Assembly (NCBI GenBank): GCA_947167445.1
Contig: CAMVID010000015.1
Location: 1-64,000 of the forward strand
DNA: 64,000 nucleotides
DNA from: G11 sp947167445
Lineage (GTDB): Bacteria > Bacillota > Clostridia > Lachnospirales > Lachnospiraceae
Reading direction: 5' to 3'
In this document: piece after piece, positions 1-8,590 of the stretch
How the letters are laid out: every line of letters begins with the position of its first letter
Numbering within the stretch: position 1 is the stretch's first letter
The notes under the pieces: model-generated
The model's input: the letters and a program-made list of their open reading frames with translations, nothing else
Told to the model about the DNA's origin: nothing
The model's database searches: none
Made by a program: the position numbers and the translations under genes

Positions 1-56
1 GGTTGGGGACAGGCCCAACCTGCACCGTGCAATTTGGGCCTGTCCCCAACCTGCAC
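1..56. repeat. Palindromic GGGGACAGG repeat (copy 1, at window edge)
   Basis: Two arms of 25 bp (1-25 and 27-51) are inverted copies with two mismatched positions, followed by a further TGCAC. The core is GGGGACAGGCCC and each arm ends in a GTGC/GCAC box. The same core recurs at about 1281, 4569, 41494, 52494 and 53154. It lies about 10 bp beyond the stop of the neighbouring oxidoreductase gene. The element may continue to the left of the window. It resembles REP-type intergenic palindromes; no transposase that would move it is in view. Confidence 0.8.
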
Positions 57-66
57 ATACCTTGTC

Positions 67-1260
67 CTACCAGCGGACGTTCCAGCGCTCGCTGTACTTG
101 CCGGTGGCTGCATTATGGGCAGGGATCGCGTGTCTGCGAGTCGAATTCTTAACCTCAGACCTTTGCTTCTCGGAAAGCAGAGCGGTAAAGGTAGCCTCGT
201 CAGCCGGAACCTCCACTTTCTTCCCAATCCAGGAAGAAACATAGGCGGCGTTGCTGATTCGAAGGGAATTGATGCCCTCAACTCCCGGCGCAATCAGCTC
301 TTCCCCGGTGAGAATGTGATTCACAAAATTCTGAAGAATCCGCACATGTCCATTGGGCGCATCCGGGAATTTCAGGTTCACCCTTGTCACTTTCTTTAAG
401 GGCATTGCTTCAGGGGAGGTATAGCAGATTTTTCTCTCGTCCTCATCAAGAAGAAAGAGCTTCAAAACCCCGTCTTCCGCCACGGCTTTGCCCATGGTTC
501 CGCTGATTTCGATGCGGTTGGTGCCGGGGCATTCGCCCGTAGATGTGATAAAAACCGCAGTCGCTCCGCTTTCGTACTCGGCATAAATTGTCACATCGTC
601 TTCCACCCCAATGTCATGGAAATGCCCAATTTTGCAGAAAGCCTGCAGCGTCGCCGGCATGCCCATAATCCATTGCCAGATATCCAGATTGTGGGGGCAC
701 TGATTCAAAAGAACCCCGCCGCCTTCACCGCTCCAGCTGGCTCTCCAGCCTGCGGAATCATAATAGTTCTGGGTTCTGTACCAGTTATTTATAATCCAGT
801 TAAAACGCTTAATTTCTCCGAGAACGCCAAGCTTAACGTAATGCCGCAAAGCCCCAAACAAGGGATTGGTCCTTTGATTAAACATTATCCCGAAGGCCAG
901 GTCCTTATGCTTTGACGCAGTCTCGTTCATAAGTCGAACCTCTGCGGCGTCAACACCGGCAGGTTTCTCAATGAGAACGTGCAATCCGGCCTCAAGAGCC
1001 TCCATGGCAATCCTTGTATGCGAATAGTGGGGGGTGGCGATGAGAACCGCGTCGATTTTTGCCTGAGATAAAAGACTATGATAATCTTCGATAACCTCAA
1101 CCGAATGGCCGAATTTCTCCGAAGCCCAGGCGCGCCTTTCCTCATTAACATCCGCAACTGCAGAAAGGATGGCGCCCTCCACCTTCCCCTCAAAGAGAGA
1201 TACGGCGTGGGCGCTTCCCATATTTCCTATTCCTATTATTCCGAATCTACACTCGCTCAT
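67..1260 (-). CDS. Gfo/Idh/MocA family NAD(P)-dependent oxidoreductase (1)
   Basis: A soluble sugar or cyclitol dehydrogenase of 397 residues. The N-terminal Rossmann fold opens with FGIIGIGNMGSAHA, the dinucleotide-binding GxGxxG, and the family's EKPAG motif follows, where the Lys is normally catalytic. The C-terminal alpha/beta domain (GFO_IDH_MocA_C) follows with GGGVLLNQCPHNLD. I start it at MSECRF (1260): the same frame runs 17 codons further up, but that stretch is made by the palindromic repeat at 1281-1311 and has no ribosome site. It is the last gene of a three-gene run of paralogues. The substrate is unknown; inositol-like or deoxy-sugar substrates are typical of the family. Confidence 0.9.
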   Translation of the reverse strand: MSECRFGIIGIGNMGSAHAVSLFEGKVEGAILSAVADVNEERRAWASEKFGHSVEVIEDYHSLLSQAKIDAVLIATPHYSHTRIAMEALEAGLHVLIEKPAGVDAAEVRLMNETASKHKDLAFGIMFNQRTNPLFGALRHYVKLGVLGEIKRFNWIINNWYRTQNYYDSAGWRASWSGEGGGVLLNQCPHNLDIWQWIMGMPATLQAFCKIGHFHDIGVEDDVTIYAEYESGATAVFITSTGECPGTNRIEISGTMGKAVAEDGVLKLFLLDEDERKICYTSPEAMPLKKVTRVNLKFPDAPNGHVRILQNFVNHILTGEELIAPGVEGINSLRISNAAYVSSWIGKKVEVPADEATFTALLSEKQRSEVKNSTRRHAIPAHNAATGKYSERWNVRW

Positions 1261-1280
1261 ATGTGCATCCTCATCAAAAT

Positions 1281-1311
1281 GTGCAATTTGGGGCCTGTCC
1301 CCATTTTGCAC
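1281..1311. repeat. Palindromic GGGGACAGG repeat (copy 2, half element)
   Basis: 31 bp running GTGC...GCAC with the GGGGCCTGTCCCC core. It ends exactly next to the stop codon (TAG, minus strand, 1312-1314) of the upstream oxidoreductase gene and separates two genes of the same operon. Read on the minus strand it gives TAG followed directly by GTGCAAAATGGGGACAGG, the same junction as at 52491 and 53227. Confidence 0.85.
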
Positions 1312-2475
1312 CTAGTAGTTTCCGACGGTGATTTTCTGGTCGGTGAAGTTTTCGATGGAGGCGCCTTTCTCGAAGAAGTGGGGGGCAGCCGCCAGAACTC
1401 CGCCGGCTTTGTAGTACTTGGAGCCCTTCTCCAGAGGAAGCGTAATGGTGCGCTTCTCTATGCCTGCGGCGTAGATTGCGGTAATGAGCTCAATGGTACG
1501 CTTGCCGTCCTCACCGGTGATGAGAGGCTTTTCGCCTTTTTCAATAGCGGTAAGGTAATTGTCAATCTCCCCGGTATGTCCCTCGTACTTAAGGTCCGGA
1601 ATACTATTGTAAAACTCGTTGATACGAGCCATGAGCTCCTCATTCTTCCTATCCTCGGGGAAGCCGTTCTCCTTGCCCACCTCAGCCTTCAGATCCCAGG
1701 GCATGGAAATCTTGGCGTCAGCGCACTGCAAGATAATGCCCTGCTCCTCACCGTGGCTTACAACCGAAGCCAAAACCTCCGCAACCGTGCCATCCTCGTA
1801 TTTAAGGCAGGAAAGTGATAGGTCCTCAACCTCCGCATTGTCGTGCATAACGTTGGCAAGCACGCTCGTTGCCTCAACCGGTGAACGTCCCTCAATCCAG
1901 TTAAGCATGTCGATATGGTGAACCGCGTGGTTAAGGGTGCATCCGCCCCCCTCCTTTTCCCAGGTGCCTCTCCACCAAAGATCGTAGTAAGAATGGGCTC
2001 TCCACCATTCTGAGTTAACTCTGGCCAGGCAGATTTTGCCGGCAAGTCCGGAGTCTGCAAGTTTCTTTAACTTATAAACCCCGTTCCTGAAACGGTTCTG
2101 AGCGATGGCGCCCAAAGTCACACCATTCCTGCGCTCTGCCTCAAGCATGGCATCGCACTCCTCAACGCTTGCCGCCATGGGCTTCTCGCAAAGCACGTTT
2201 ATGCCCGCATTCATGCAGTCAATGCTGATGCTTGCATGCACGTAAGGAGGCGTGCACACATGCACGATATCTATTTTGATGCCCGACTCAAGCATCTTTG
2301 TATGGCTGTCAAAAACAGCAGCTTCCTCCAACCCGTATCGTTTCTTAGCATCCTCGGCTTTTTCCGGATAAATATCGCAAAGGGCCACTATTTTACATCT
2401 GTCCTTAAATTCGAGGAGGCCCTGAATATGCATGTTTGAAATGCCTCCGGTTCCGACTATTGCTACATTTTTCAT
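1312..2475 (-). CDS. Gfo/Idh/MocA family NAD(P)-dependent oxidoreductase (2)
   Basis: 387 residues, the normal length for the family. Rossmann motif VAIVGTGGISNMHIQG at residues 4-19, EKPMA as the conserved Lys-Pro pair, and GGGCTLNHAVHHIDML in the C-terminal domain, where the second His is usually catalytic. It follows the third paralogue by 12 bp and so is almost certainly cotranscribed. A palindromic repeat lies directly against its stop codon. The substrate cannot be read from the sequence; the trio plus an AraC regulator with a cupin domain suggests catabolism of an unusual sugar or cyclitol. Confidence 0.92.
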   Translation of the reverse strand: MKNVAIVGTGGISNMHIQGLLEFKDRCKIVALCDIYPEKAEDAKKRYGLEEAAVFDSHTKMLESGIKIDIVHVCTPPYVHASISIDCMNAGINVLCEKPMAASVEECDAMLEAERRNGVTLGAIAQNRFRNGVYKLKKLADSGLAGKICLARVNSEWWRAHSYYDLWWRGTWEKEGGGCTLNHAVHHIDMLNWIEGRSPVEATSVLANVMHDNAEVEDLSLSCLKYEDGTVAEVLASVVSHGEEQGIILQCADAKISMPWDLKAEVGKENGFPEDRKNEELMARINEFYNSIPDLKYEGHTGEIDNYLTAIEKGEKPLITGEDGKRTIELITAIYAAGIEKRTITLPLEKGSKYYKAGGVLAAAPHFFEKGASIENFTDQKITVGNY

Positions 2476-2487
2476 TGATTAGTCCTC

Positions 2488-3567
2488 CTATTTCACAACC
2501 TTGGCCTGAAGTTCGGCCCTTACGCAAAGCTCCGCTGCCTTGAAAGCATGGTCCTGGGTCATGGCATTCTCGGTTCTGTTGATGCAGTCGAGAATCAGCT
2601 GCCCGAAGAAGGGATAACCCACCTTACCGTGAACCTCAAAATGCTGCTCTCCATTGTCGTTTACAAGGAAAACATGGTCCGTCGTGCCATCGTTCATGCC
2701 AACGTTCACGTATTTTCTAAGCTCGATGTAACCCTTTGTTCCAATAATAAATGTTCGGCCATCGCCCCAGGTGGAAAGTCCGTCGGGGGTGAACCAGTCA
2801 ACCCTGAAATGCTGGGTCGCGCCGTTATCGCCCACAAGGGTGGCATCTCCCAAATCCTCCAGTTCCGGGTAATCCGGGTGATTGTAGTTACCCACCTCGC
2901 TGTAGGCAACCTTGGCGTCCTTCACGCCACAATAGAACAAAAACTGCTCAATCTGATGACTTCCGATGTCGCAGAGAATTCCGCCGTATTTTTCCTTCTC
3001 GAAGAACCAATCCGGGCGGCCCTTGGGGTTTCCAACCCTGTGAGGCCCGAAGCCGTCGATGTGGATGGGGGTTCCGATGGCCCCCTCCTCAATTAACTGT
3101 CCGGCAAAAACAGCTGATTCTACATGAATCCTCTCGCTGTAGTAAACCATATATTTTCGACCGGTTTCCTTAACCGTCTTCTTCGCAAGTTCCAGCTGCT
3201 CCAATGTCGTAAGGGGCGCCTTGTCGGTGAAATAATCCTTGCCGGCCTTCATGACTCTGACTCCCAGCTCACAGCGCTTCCAGGTTTCGGCTGCGCCGCA
3301 GACAAGCTTTACCTCCGGGTCATTAAGAATTACGTCCTCGCTGTCGGCAATTGTAACCTCCGGAAATGCTTCCTTAAACTTCAAAGCCTTCTCTCTGTCC
3401 CTGTCGTATACCCACTTTAACGTAGCTCCCGCCTCCACAAGGCCGTTACACATGCCGTAAATATGGCCGTGATCCAGAGCGATAGCCGCTATGGAGAATT
3501 CTCCGGGTTTTACCACCGGGGCAGGTTTGCCTTTGGGTGCGTAGTTCATTCCGTCTTTCTTGTCCAT
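2488..3567 (-). CDS. Gfo/Idh/MocA family oxidoreductase (3), divergent member
   Basis: 359 residues and first gene of the operon, with a strong ribosome site (AGGAGGAGG) upstream of ATG at 3567. The nucleotide-binding start is altered (AIALDHGHIYGM instead of GxGxxG) and the usual EKP is DKAPL, but the C-terminal domain has GGILCDIGSHQIEQFLF, typical of the family. The divergence from its two neighbours suggests a different step of the same pathway rather than a recent duplication. The 126 bp to the divergent AraC gene must hold both promoters. Confidence 0.88.
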   Translation of the reverse strand: MDKKDGMNYAPKGKPAPVVKPGEFSIAAIALDHGHIYGMCNGLVEAGATLKWVYDRDREKALKFKEAFPEVTIADSEDVILNDPEVKLVCGAAETWKRCELGVRVMKAGKDYFTDKAPLTTLEQLELAKKTVKETGRKYMVYYSERIHVESAVFAGQLIEEGAIGTPIHIDGFGPHRVGNPKGRPDWFFEKEKYGGILCDIGSHQIEQFLFYCGVKDAKVAYSEVGNYNHPDYPELEDLGDATLVGDNGATQHFRVDWFTPDGLSTWGDGRTFIIGTKGYIELRKYVNVGMNDGTTDHVFLVNDNGEQHFEVHGKVGYPFFGQLILDCINRTENAMTQDHAFKAAELCVRAELQAKVVK

Positions 3568-3693
3568 TTCTATACCTCCTCCTGCTTATGGTAAAATCGT
3601 AACACGCTAAATTTTTAAAGAAATACACTTTTTTGCAATTTTTATTGCGCGAAATGACTTCCTATTGTACCCTAATACCAAAGGAGGCCTTCC

Positions 3694-4545
3694 ATGAAAG
3701 CTAAATCATCAAAGAAATACCTGGCATCCAGAGGCCCGGTGGAGTGTCATATCAAGACAATTGACGCACCCTTCGATTATTCAGACGACATGCACAATCA
3801 CGGAAGCAACGAGATTCTTATTATTCTCGGGGGCGAAATCAGCATATACACCGAGTCCGCAGGAAGAATTCTTAGGCGCGGTGATGTGTGCCTTATGCCT
3901 AAGTATGTTTTTCACAGAGCTGATATAATAACAAGGGATAAATATGACAGAATTGTCATAAATGTAGATGATGAGATTCTTAATGATGCCTCAATCCAAG
4001 GCATGGACCTTCTAACCTGCTTTGAGCCCATGGCAAAAAAGAGTCTTCGAATTGTGCATTTAAATGATGCTGAGCTTGAGGAAATACACGGATATGCCAA
4101 AGGACTGGAGAAGAATCTGGCAAGCTCCTACCCCGGTTCCGAGATTCTGGCAGACTCTTTTCTTAAGATTATTATGGTGAAACTCACCTCGAAATATGAA
4201 AGCAATCCCGTGGAGCGCCACCCCAACATCATGCCTCCCATGGTGAGGAAAACCTTTGAATACATAGATAAACATCTGACGGAGGAAATCGCCCTGGCGG
4301 ATCTTGAAAAGGAGATTCACCACAACGGTACCTACATTTCAAGAAGCGTCAAAAAGATTTCCGGTCTCTCCATTCGCCGCTACATAATAGCAAAACGCGT
4401 CGCCCTGGCCTGCCACCTTCTTCGTGAAGGCTTAAGCCCAAGCGACGCATGCTTTATGTCCGGCTTCAACAACTACTCCAACTTCTCCCGCACCTTCACC
4501 AAGGAAATAGGGAAGTCCCCCAAGCAATTTCAACTTGGTAGATAG
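3694..4545 (+). CDS. AraC family transcriptional regulator with cupin sensor domain
   Basis: 283 residues. Residues about 20-95 look like the cupin ligand-binding domain (HNHGSNEILIILGGE, then GDVCLMPKYVFHRAD). Residues about 185-283 carry the two helix-turn-helix motifs of AraC proteins, ending in SGFNNYSNFSRTFTKEIG and a KSPKQF tail. A good ribosome site (AAAGGAGG) precedes ATG 3694. It is divergent from the three oxidoreductases, so it probably controls them in response to their sugar-like substrate (inference from position). Confidence 0.92.
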   Translation: MKAKSSKKYLASRGPVECHIKTIDAPFDYSDDMHNHGSNEILIILGGEISIYTESAGRILRRGDVCLMPKYVFHRADIITRDKYDRIVINVDDEILNDASIQGMDLLTCFEPMAKKSLRIVHLNDAELEEIHGYAKGLEKNLASSYPGSEILADSFLKIIMVKLTSKYESNPVERHPNIMPPMVRKTFEYIDKHLTEEIALADLEKEIHHNGTYISRSVKKISGLSIRRYIIAKRVALACHLLREGLSPSDACFMSGFNNYSNFSRTFTKEIGKSPKQFQLGR

Positions 4546-4548
4546 GGC

Positions 4549-4678
4549 CGATGTGCAGTAGGGCCGACGTGCAATTTGGGGACAGGCCCCATTTTGCACG
4601 TTTCATGTGCAGAATGGGGCCTGTCCCCAAACTGCACATCGGCCCCAAATTGCACGTCGGCCCCAAACTGCACATCGT
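4549..4678. repeat. Palindromic GGGGACAGG repeat cluster (copy 3)
   Basis: Between two convergent genes. Two 31-bp half elements, 4569-4599 and 4607-4637, face each other as a large hairpin. Around them are additional GGCCCCAAAYTGCAC and GCCGAYGTGCA units up to the stop of the ABC exporter gene at 4680. It fills the whole 134-bp intergenic space. In RNA it would form a stable stem and could end both convergent transcripts, though there is no T-tract. Confidence 0.85.
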
Positions 4679-4679
4679 C

Positions 4680-6470
4680 CTACGACGCACTAATAAACTG
4701 CGCGGAGTAGAGGTCGTAGTAGGCCCCCTTCTTGGCCATGAGGGTTTCGTGGTTGCCTTCCTCAAGAATGCCGCCGTCATCGATAACGAAGATCCTTTCG
4801 GCGTTCTTGATGGTGGAAAGTCTGTGGGCAACGACAAATGAAGTACGCTTCTTCAAAAGCTCCTCAATACCCTGCTGCACAAGAATCTCGGTTCTTGTGT
4901 CGATGCTTGATGTTGCCTCGTCAAGAATAAGAATCTTAGGATCGGTAAGAAGTGTTCTTGCGAAAGCCACAAGCTGTCTCTGACCGTTTGAAAGTCCACC
5001 GCCACGCTCGGTAATCTCAGTGTCATAGCCCTTCTCCATCTTCTCAATAAAGTCGTGAGCATGAACTGCTTTTGAAGCGGCAATCATCTCCTCATCGGTG
5101 GCATCGGGACGGCCATACTTGATGTTATCCCTCAAAGTACCTGAGAAGAGATAATTGTCCTGAGTCATAATTCCAAGCTGACTTCTTAAGGACTGAATCG
5201 TAACCTTACTTATATCATGTCCATCCACGTAGATTGAGCCGCTTTTGGTGTTATAGAATCTGCTGATTAAGCTTACAATTGTGGTCTTACCGGCGCCGGT
5301 AGGTCCAACAAGAGCAATTGTTTCGCCCTGTTTTGCCTTAAAGCTTACATCATGCAGAATATCAACATCAGGTTCATCGGGATATGCAAAGCCTACATGT
5401 GAGAATTCAACATCACCCTTAATCTCGGGTAACTCTGTAGCGTCCAAGGCATCTTTTACAAGAGGCTCCATATCCATAATTTCATAAACTCGCTCCGCAG
5501 AAGAAACGTTGGTAATCAACTTATTGTAATAAGAAGCCAGGTTTCTTATGGGATTGAAAAACATACCAAGATACATCACAAAAGCAGAAATCGTACCGAC
5601 GGAATCCTGGGTGACACCAAGTTTAGTCACTGCCAGGTAGTAAAGAACCGCCGTTCCAAGGCCACCCGAAATCTCAATTGTGGGGCTGTAAAGGTCATTT
5701 ACAAAAACCGCAGATCTGAAGGCATGTACAACCTCGTCGACGATACCGCTGAATTCTTTGTTGGATTCCTCCTGGGCGTTGAAGCTCTGAATAACAGAAA
5801 CGCCCTCGATTCCCTCGTGAATAAAAGCGGTCATGTTTGAGTCCTTCTTCTTCCACTTTTGCCAACGCTTATGAGCAACATAGCTAAAGAAGTAAGCACC
5901 AACCACTATGATGGGAATGGCCACGGCAGCCGACAATGTGAGCACCGGGCTTTTTACAATCATAATGGCCAGGATAACCACCAAGCTCAACGCATCGGGA
6001 GCAAGTGTAGTTACCGTGCTTGTTAAGACATCCTTAAGGGAGTTGATATCACCCGTAACTCTCGCGAGAATCTTGCCTGCAGGCCTTTGGTCGAAGAAGT
6101 CCACTCCAAGTTCCTGAATATGGGTGTAGAGCTTTCTTCTGATGTTAATGATCATGTCATTTGAGATCACCGCCATCATTCTTCGCCAGGTTCGCGTAGC
6201 TACAAAGTGCACCACAGCCAAGGCCATCATTACGCCCGCCATGGTAAAAAGTCCCTTAACGTTACCGTTATAAATCTCGTCGTCGATTATTTTTTCAATC
6301 AAAAGCGGATAAATCGTCGAAACCGCAACACCTGTAAGTATCAAAAGCGTTACAGCCACAATTTTTCCCTTGTAGTCAAGAAGGTTCTTAAGAAGTCGCT
6401 TTATGACGTCCATCTTAAGGCTTTCTTTCAATTCTTCATCTTCTTTGGTGCTGTTAATAGCCAATTTCAC
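4680..6470 (-). CDS. ABC exporter half-transporter, catalytic-site subunit of a heterodimer
   Basis: 596 residues: about six membrane helices (residues 35-320) then an ATPase domain. Walker A GPTGAGKTT at 389-397, Walker B ILILDEATSSID with the catalytic Glu at 518, and a changed signature LSNGQ at 493-497. The partner encoded just upstream has the complementary defects, so the two form a BmrCD/TM287-288-like heterodimeric exporter, probably for drugs or peptides. Start choice is uncertain: GTG at 6470 is only 3 nt from the GGGAGG ribosome site, while an in-frame TTG two codons later has better spacing. It begins 9 bp after the partner's stop. Confidence 0.9.
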   Translation of the reverse strand: MKLAINSTKEDEELKESLKMDVIKRLLKNLLDYKGKIVAVTLLILTGVAVSTIYPLLIEKIIDDEIYNGNVKGLFTMAGVMMALAVVHFVATRTWRRMMAVISNDMIINIRRKLYTHIQELGVDFFDQRPAGKILARVTGDINSLKDVLTSTVTTLAPDALSLVVILAIMIVKSPVLTLSAAVAIPIIVVGAYFFSYVAHKRWQKWKKKDSNMTAFIHEGIEGVSVIQSFNAQEESNKEFSGIVDEVVHAFRSAVFVNDLYSPTIEISGGLGTAVLYYLAVTKLGVTQDSVGTISAFVMYLGMFFNPIRNLASYYNKLITNVSSAERVYEIMDMEPLVKDALDATELPEIKGDVEFSHVGFAYPDEPDVDILHDVSFKAKQGETIALVGPTGAGKTTIVSLISRFYNTKSGSIYVDGHDISKVTIQSLRSQLGIMTQDNYLFSGTLRDNIKYGRPDATDEEMIAASKAVHAHDFIEKMEKGYDTEITERGGGLSNGQRQLVAFARTLLTDPKILILDEATSSIDTRTEILVQQGIEELLKKRTSFVVAHRLSTIKNAERIFVIDDGGILEEGNHETLMAKKGAYYDLYSAQFISAS

Positions 6471-6479
6471 GCACCTCCC

Positions 6480-8213
6480 TTACTCATTAACGGCCATGGC
6501 GCGCCTGTAGTCGCCATACTGAGCTTCATAGGTGCTGTAGTAAAGCCCCTTCTTCTTAATAAGCTCCGCATGAGTGCCGCGCTCTTTGATTCGGCCGTCT
6601 TCCAAAACTATAATTTCATCTGCATCTTTGACTGAAGAGATACGATGTCCGATAATAATCTTGCTCATATCCTTCTTCTCGCGGATTTCCTTCTGGATAT
6701 CCGCCTCGGTTTCCATATCAAGGGCAGATGTGGAGTCATCCATAATGAGGAGATTGGCTTTACGCGCCAGGGCCCTTGCGATGGACAGTCTCTGCTTCTG
6801 ACCTCCCGAAAGGCCGATTCCTCTCTCACCGATGATGGCTTCGTAGCTGTCGGTGATTTTCTCAACGAACTCCGTGGCGTGGGCCTTTCTGATGGCCTCA
6901 CGGACCGTGTTGTCGTCCATGGTCGCCTTAAGTCCCAGTCGCACGTTCTCGGCTATGGTGTCGGAGAACAGGAACACGTCCTGAGTAACAACCGAGGAAA
7001 AACCTCTGACATCTCCTAAACTCATTTCCTTTATATCCTGACCCTCAATTCTGATGGTGCCCTCCGTGGCGTCATAGAAACGCTCAATCAGGTTAACGAT
7101 GGTGCTCTTTCCGGCACCGGTTGCTCCCATAATTCCAAGGGTTTTGCCCTGAGGAATCGTGAAGCTGACGTCATCAAGAATTCTGTTGCCCTCAAGTTCG
7201 AAGCCCACGTGCTCGAAGCTGATTTCCCCGCTCTTATCCTTCTTTGCACCCGCGGAAAAAACAGAATCGTCCTCAATCTCAGACTTCGTTCCAAGCACCT
7301 TCTTAATCTTCTTATAGCCGGCCAAACCCTGAGAAATAAGGGAAAGCATCCAGCCTAAGTTGTCGATGGGCCAAACGATATTGATTGAATAAGACACGAA
7401 AGCCACAAGGGTTCCGTATGTCAAATTGCCCTTGATTACCATGTATCCGCCAAGAGCCACTACACATACTTGCATAATCTTCGGAATTATACTCATTATC
7501 GGGTCTGTATCTGCCATATCAAAGGCAAAGGTTCTGTTGGCCTTGCCGTAGTCCTCATTCTTCTCATCGAACTTGGACATCTCGATACCCTCGGCAGAGA
7601 AAGCCTTAACGGTACGAACACCCGAAATGTTCTCCTCAACTGTCTTGGTAAGAGCTGCGTTCTTGTCGCTGATCTCGTCAAAGTCCTTGTCAAGCTTCTT
7701 ATCAAGATGAATTGCAAAGTATGCAAGGGGTGCCATGAACACAAGGGGCACCATACTGAGTCTCCAGTCAAGGCGAAGCATACAGATTACTACGCCGATA
7801 AAGTAGATGGCAGCTTCTGTAAGGAGCATTCCAACGAATCCCGTAAGATCCCAGACCATGCCTACATCATCTTTAACCCTTGCCATCAGCTCTCCGGTGT
7901 TGTTCTTGTCAAAGAACCCTTTATGGAGTGTAAAGATATGTCTCATCAAATCCTTACGAAGGCCTGCCGCCACGCGACATCCCGACATATCACAAAGGAA
8001 CTCCTTAACGAACTGGAATAAGGCACGGCCAAGACCTGCTGCCACAAAAAGGAGAATATCTCTTTTGAATATCTCCATGTTGCGTCCGATAATTACGTCA
8101 TCAACCATTGACAGGGTAATCATCGGTATTAAAAGGTCGATTCCGACACTCATAAGAAGCGAAATTCCGCCAACTGAGTATCGCCACCAGTTTCTTTTCA
8201 AATACTTCTTCAT
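6480..8213 (-). CDS. ABC exporter half-transporter, degenerate-site subunit of a heterodimer
   Basis: 577 residues with a membrane domain (residues about 10-300) and an ATPase domain. Walker A GATGAGKST is at 363-371 and the signature LSGGQ at 468-472. Walker B is LLIMDD, with Asp493 where the catalytic Glu should be. This is the known hallmark of the non-hydrolytic site in heterodimeric exporters such as BmrCD, LmrCD and TM287/288. It is the first gene of the pair and is preceded by a 280-nt leader with a small peptide gene and hairpins (8278-8575), which suggests induction by a translation inhibitor. Confidence 0.92.
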   Translation of the reverse strand: MKKYLKRNWWRYSVGGISLLMSVGIDLLIPMITLSMVDDVIIGRNMEIFKRDILLFVAAGLGRALFQFVKEFLCDMSGCRVAAGLRKDLMRHIFTLHKGFFDKNNTGELMARVKDDVGMVWDLTGFVGMLLTEAAIYFIGVVICMLRLDWRLSMVPLVFMAPLAYFAIHLDKKLDKDFDEISDKNAALTKTVEENISGVRTVKAFSAEGIEMSKFDEKNEDYGKANRTFAFDMADTDPIMSIIPKIMQVCVVALGGYMVIKGNLTYGTLVAFVSYSINIVWPIDNLGWMLSLISQGLAGYKKIKKVLGTKSEIEDDSVFSAGAKKDKSGEISFEHVGFELEGNRILDDVSFTIPQGKTLGIMGATGAGKSTIVNLIERFYDATEGTIRIEGQDIKEMSLGDVRGFSSVVTQDVFLFSDTIAENVRLGLKATMDDNTVREAIRKAHATEFVEKITDSYEAIIGERGIGLSGGQKQRLSIARALARKANLLIMDDSTSALDMETEADIQKEIREKKDMSKIIIGHRISSVKDADEIIVLEDGRIKERGTHAELIKKKGLYYSTYEAQYGDYRRAMAVNE

Positions 8214-8277
8214 AACTTATCACTTCCCCAAACTTCTAGATATTACTTACTTAATTCTACCCTTATAATGCACAAAG

Positions 8278-8306
8278 GGCGAGTGGATATGGAGATCCGC
8301 TCGCCC
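8278..8306 (-). promoter_or_regulatory. Third leader hairpin before the ABC exporter
   Basis: A 12-bp stem (8278-8289 with 8295-8306; GGGCGAG.GGAT arms, one C-A mismatch on the transcribed strand) with a 5-nt loop, followed by TTTGTG. It lies about 65 nt before the exporter start. The T-run is too short for a confident terminator; it could pause RNA polymerase or take part in alternative folding with the upstream hairpins. Confidence 0.5.
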
Positions 8307-8340
8307 TGAATTCTCATTACACAGGATTTGAGATTCGCTT

Positions 8341-8370
8341 ATACCCCAGGCCGTCACTGCCTTTGGGTAT
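8341..8370 (-). promoter_or_regulatory. Second leader hairpin before the ABC exporter
   Basis: ATACCC (minus strand) pairs with GGGTAT, enclosing an inner AGGC/GCCT stem. Its 5' arm directly follows, and partly includes, the T-tract of the first hairpin (8377-8405), so the two structures probably compete or fold in sequence. This is typical of attenuator leaders. Confidence 0.5.
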
Positions 8371-8376
8371 AAAAAT

Positions 8377-8405
8377 GGCGTGGTCTCCATTGTGGGTACC
8401 ACGCC
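8377..8405 (-). terminator. Terminator-like hairpin after the leader peptide (candidate attenuator)
   Basis: On the minus strand GGCGTGGT and ACCACGCC form a perfect 8-bp stem with a 13-nt loop, followed at once by ATTTTTAT. It begins 21 nt after the leader-peptide stop codon and lies well upstream of the exporter genes. It is therefore placed to stop transcription unless translation of the leader peptide changes the fold. The GTGGT in the leader-peptide reading frame could compete for the ACCAC arm. Confidence 0.6.
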
Positions 8406-8426
8406 TTAGATGCACGTAAGTTATAC

Positions 8427-8501
8427 TTACTTCGCAAATCCTTCCGAGGTAACCACTGTTTCATTATGGACTGTCTTCATAGTTCTAAGTTTAATCATCA
8501 T
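8427..8501 (-). CDS. 24-residue leader peptide upstream of the ABC exporter
   Basis: A short frame with a near-perfect ribosome site (AGGAGGT at 8506-8512, 4 nt before the first ATG and 7 nt before the second). The peptide begins MMIKLRTMKTVHN and ends TSEGFAK, stop TAA. The stop codon lies in a GTAAGT/ACTTAC hairpin. It follows a TTGACA promoter and precedes three hairpins and the exporter operon. B. subtilis bmrB has this role upstream of bmrCD: ribosome stalling on drugs prevents termination. Function here is inferred from this layout; the peptide sequence itself is not one I recognise. Confidence 0.75.
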   Translation of the reverse strand: MMIKLRTMKTVHNETVVTSEGFAK

Positions 8502-8546
8502 GCTTACCTCCTTTCGTATATTTGCTTTTTTCTGTAAGCACCTACT

Positions 8547-8575
8547 ACGTTATGATAAATATTCTTTCTTGTCAA
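8547..8575 (-). promoter_or_regulatory. Promoter of the exporter leader
   Basis: A consensus -35 TTGACA (8570-8575, minus strand), 17-bp spacer and -10 TAACGT (8547-8552). It lies just beyond the stop codon of the MFS gene, so the leader peptide and exporter genes have their own transcription start, predicted near 8540. Confidence 0.65.
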
Positions 8576-8590
8576 TACAATTTTGAAAAA

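Noticed and set aside
1078..1818. Plus-strand frame of 246 codons
   Set aside because: It runs antisense across two clear oxidoreductase genes and their repeat; no recognizable domain.
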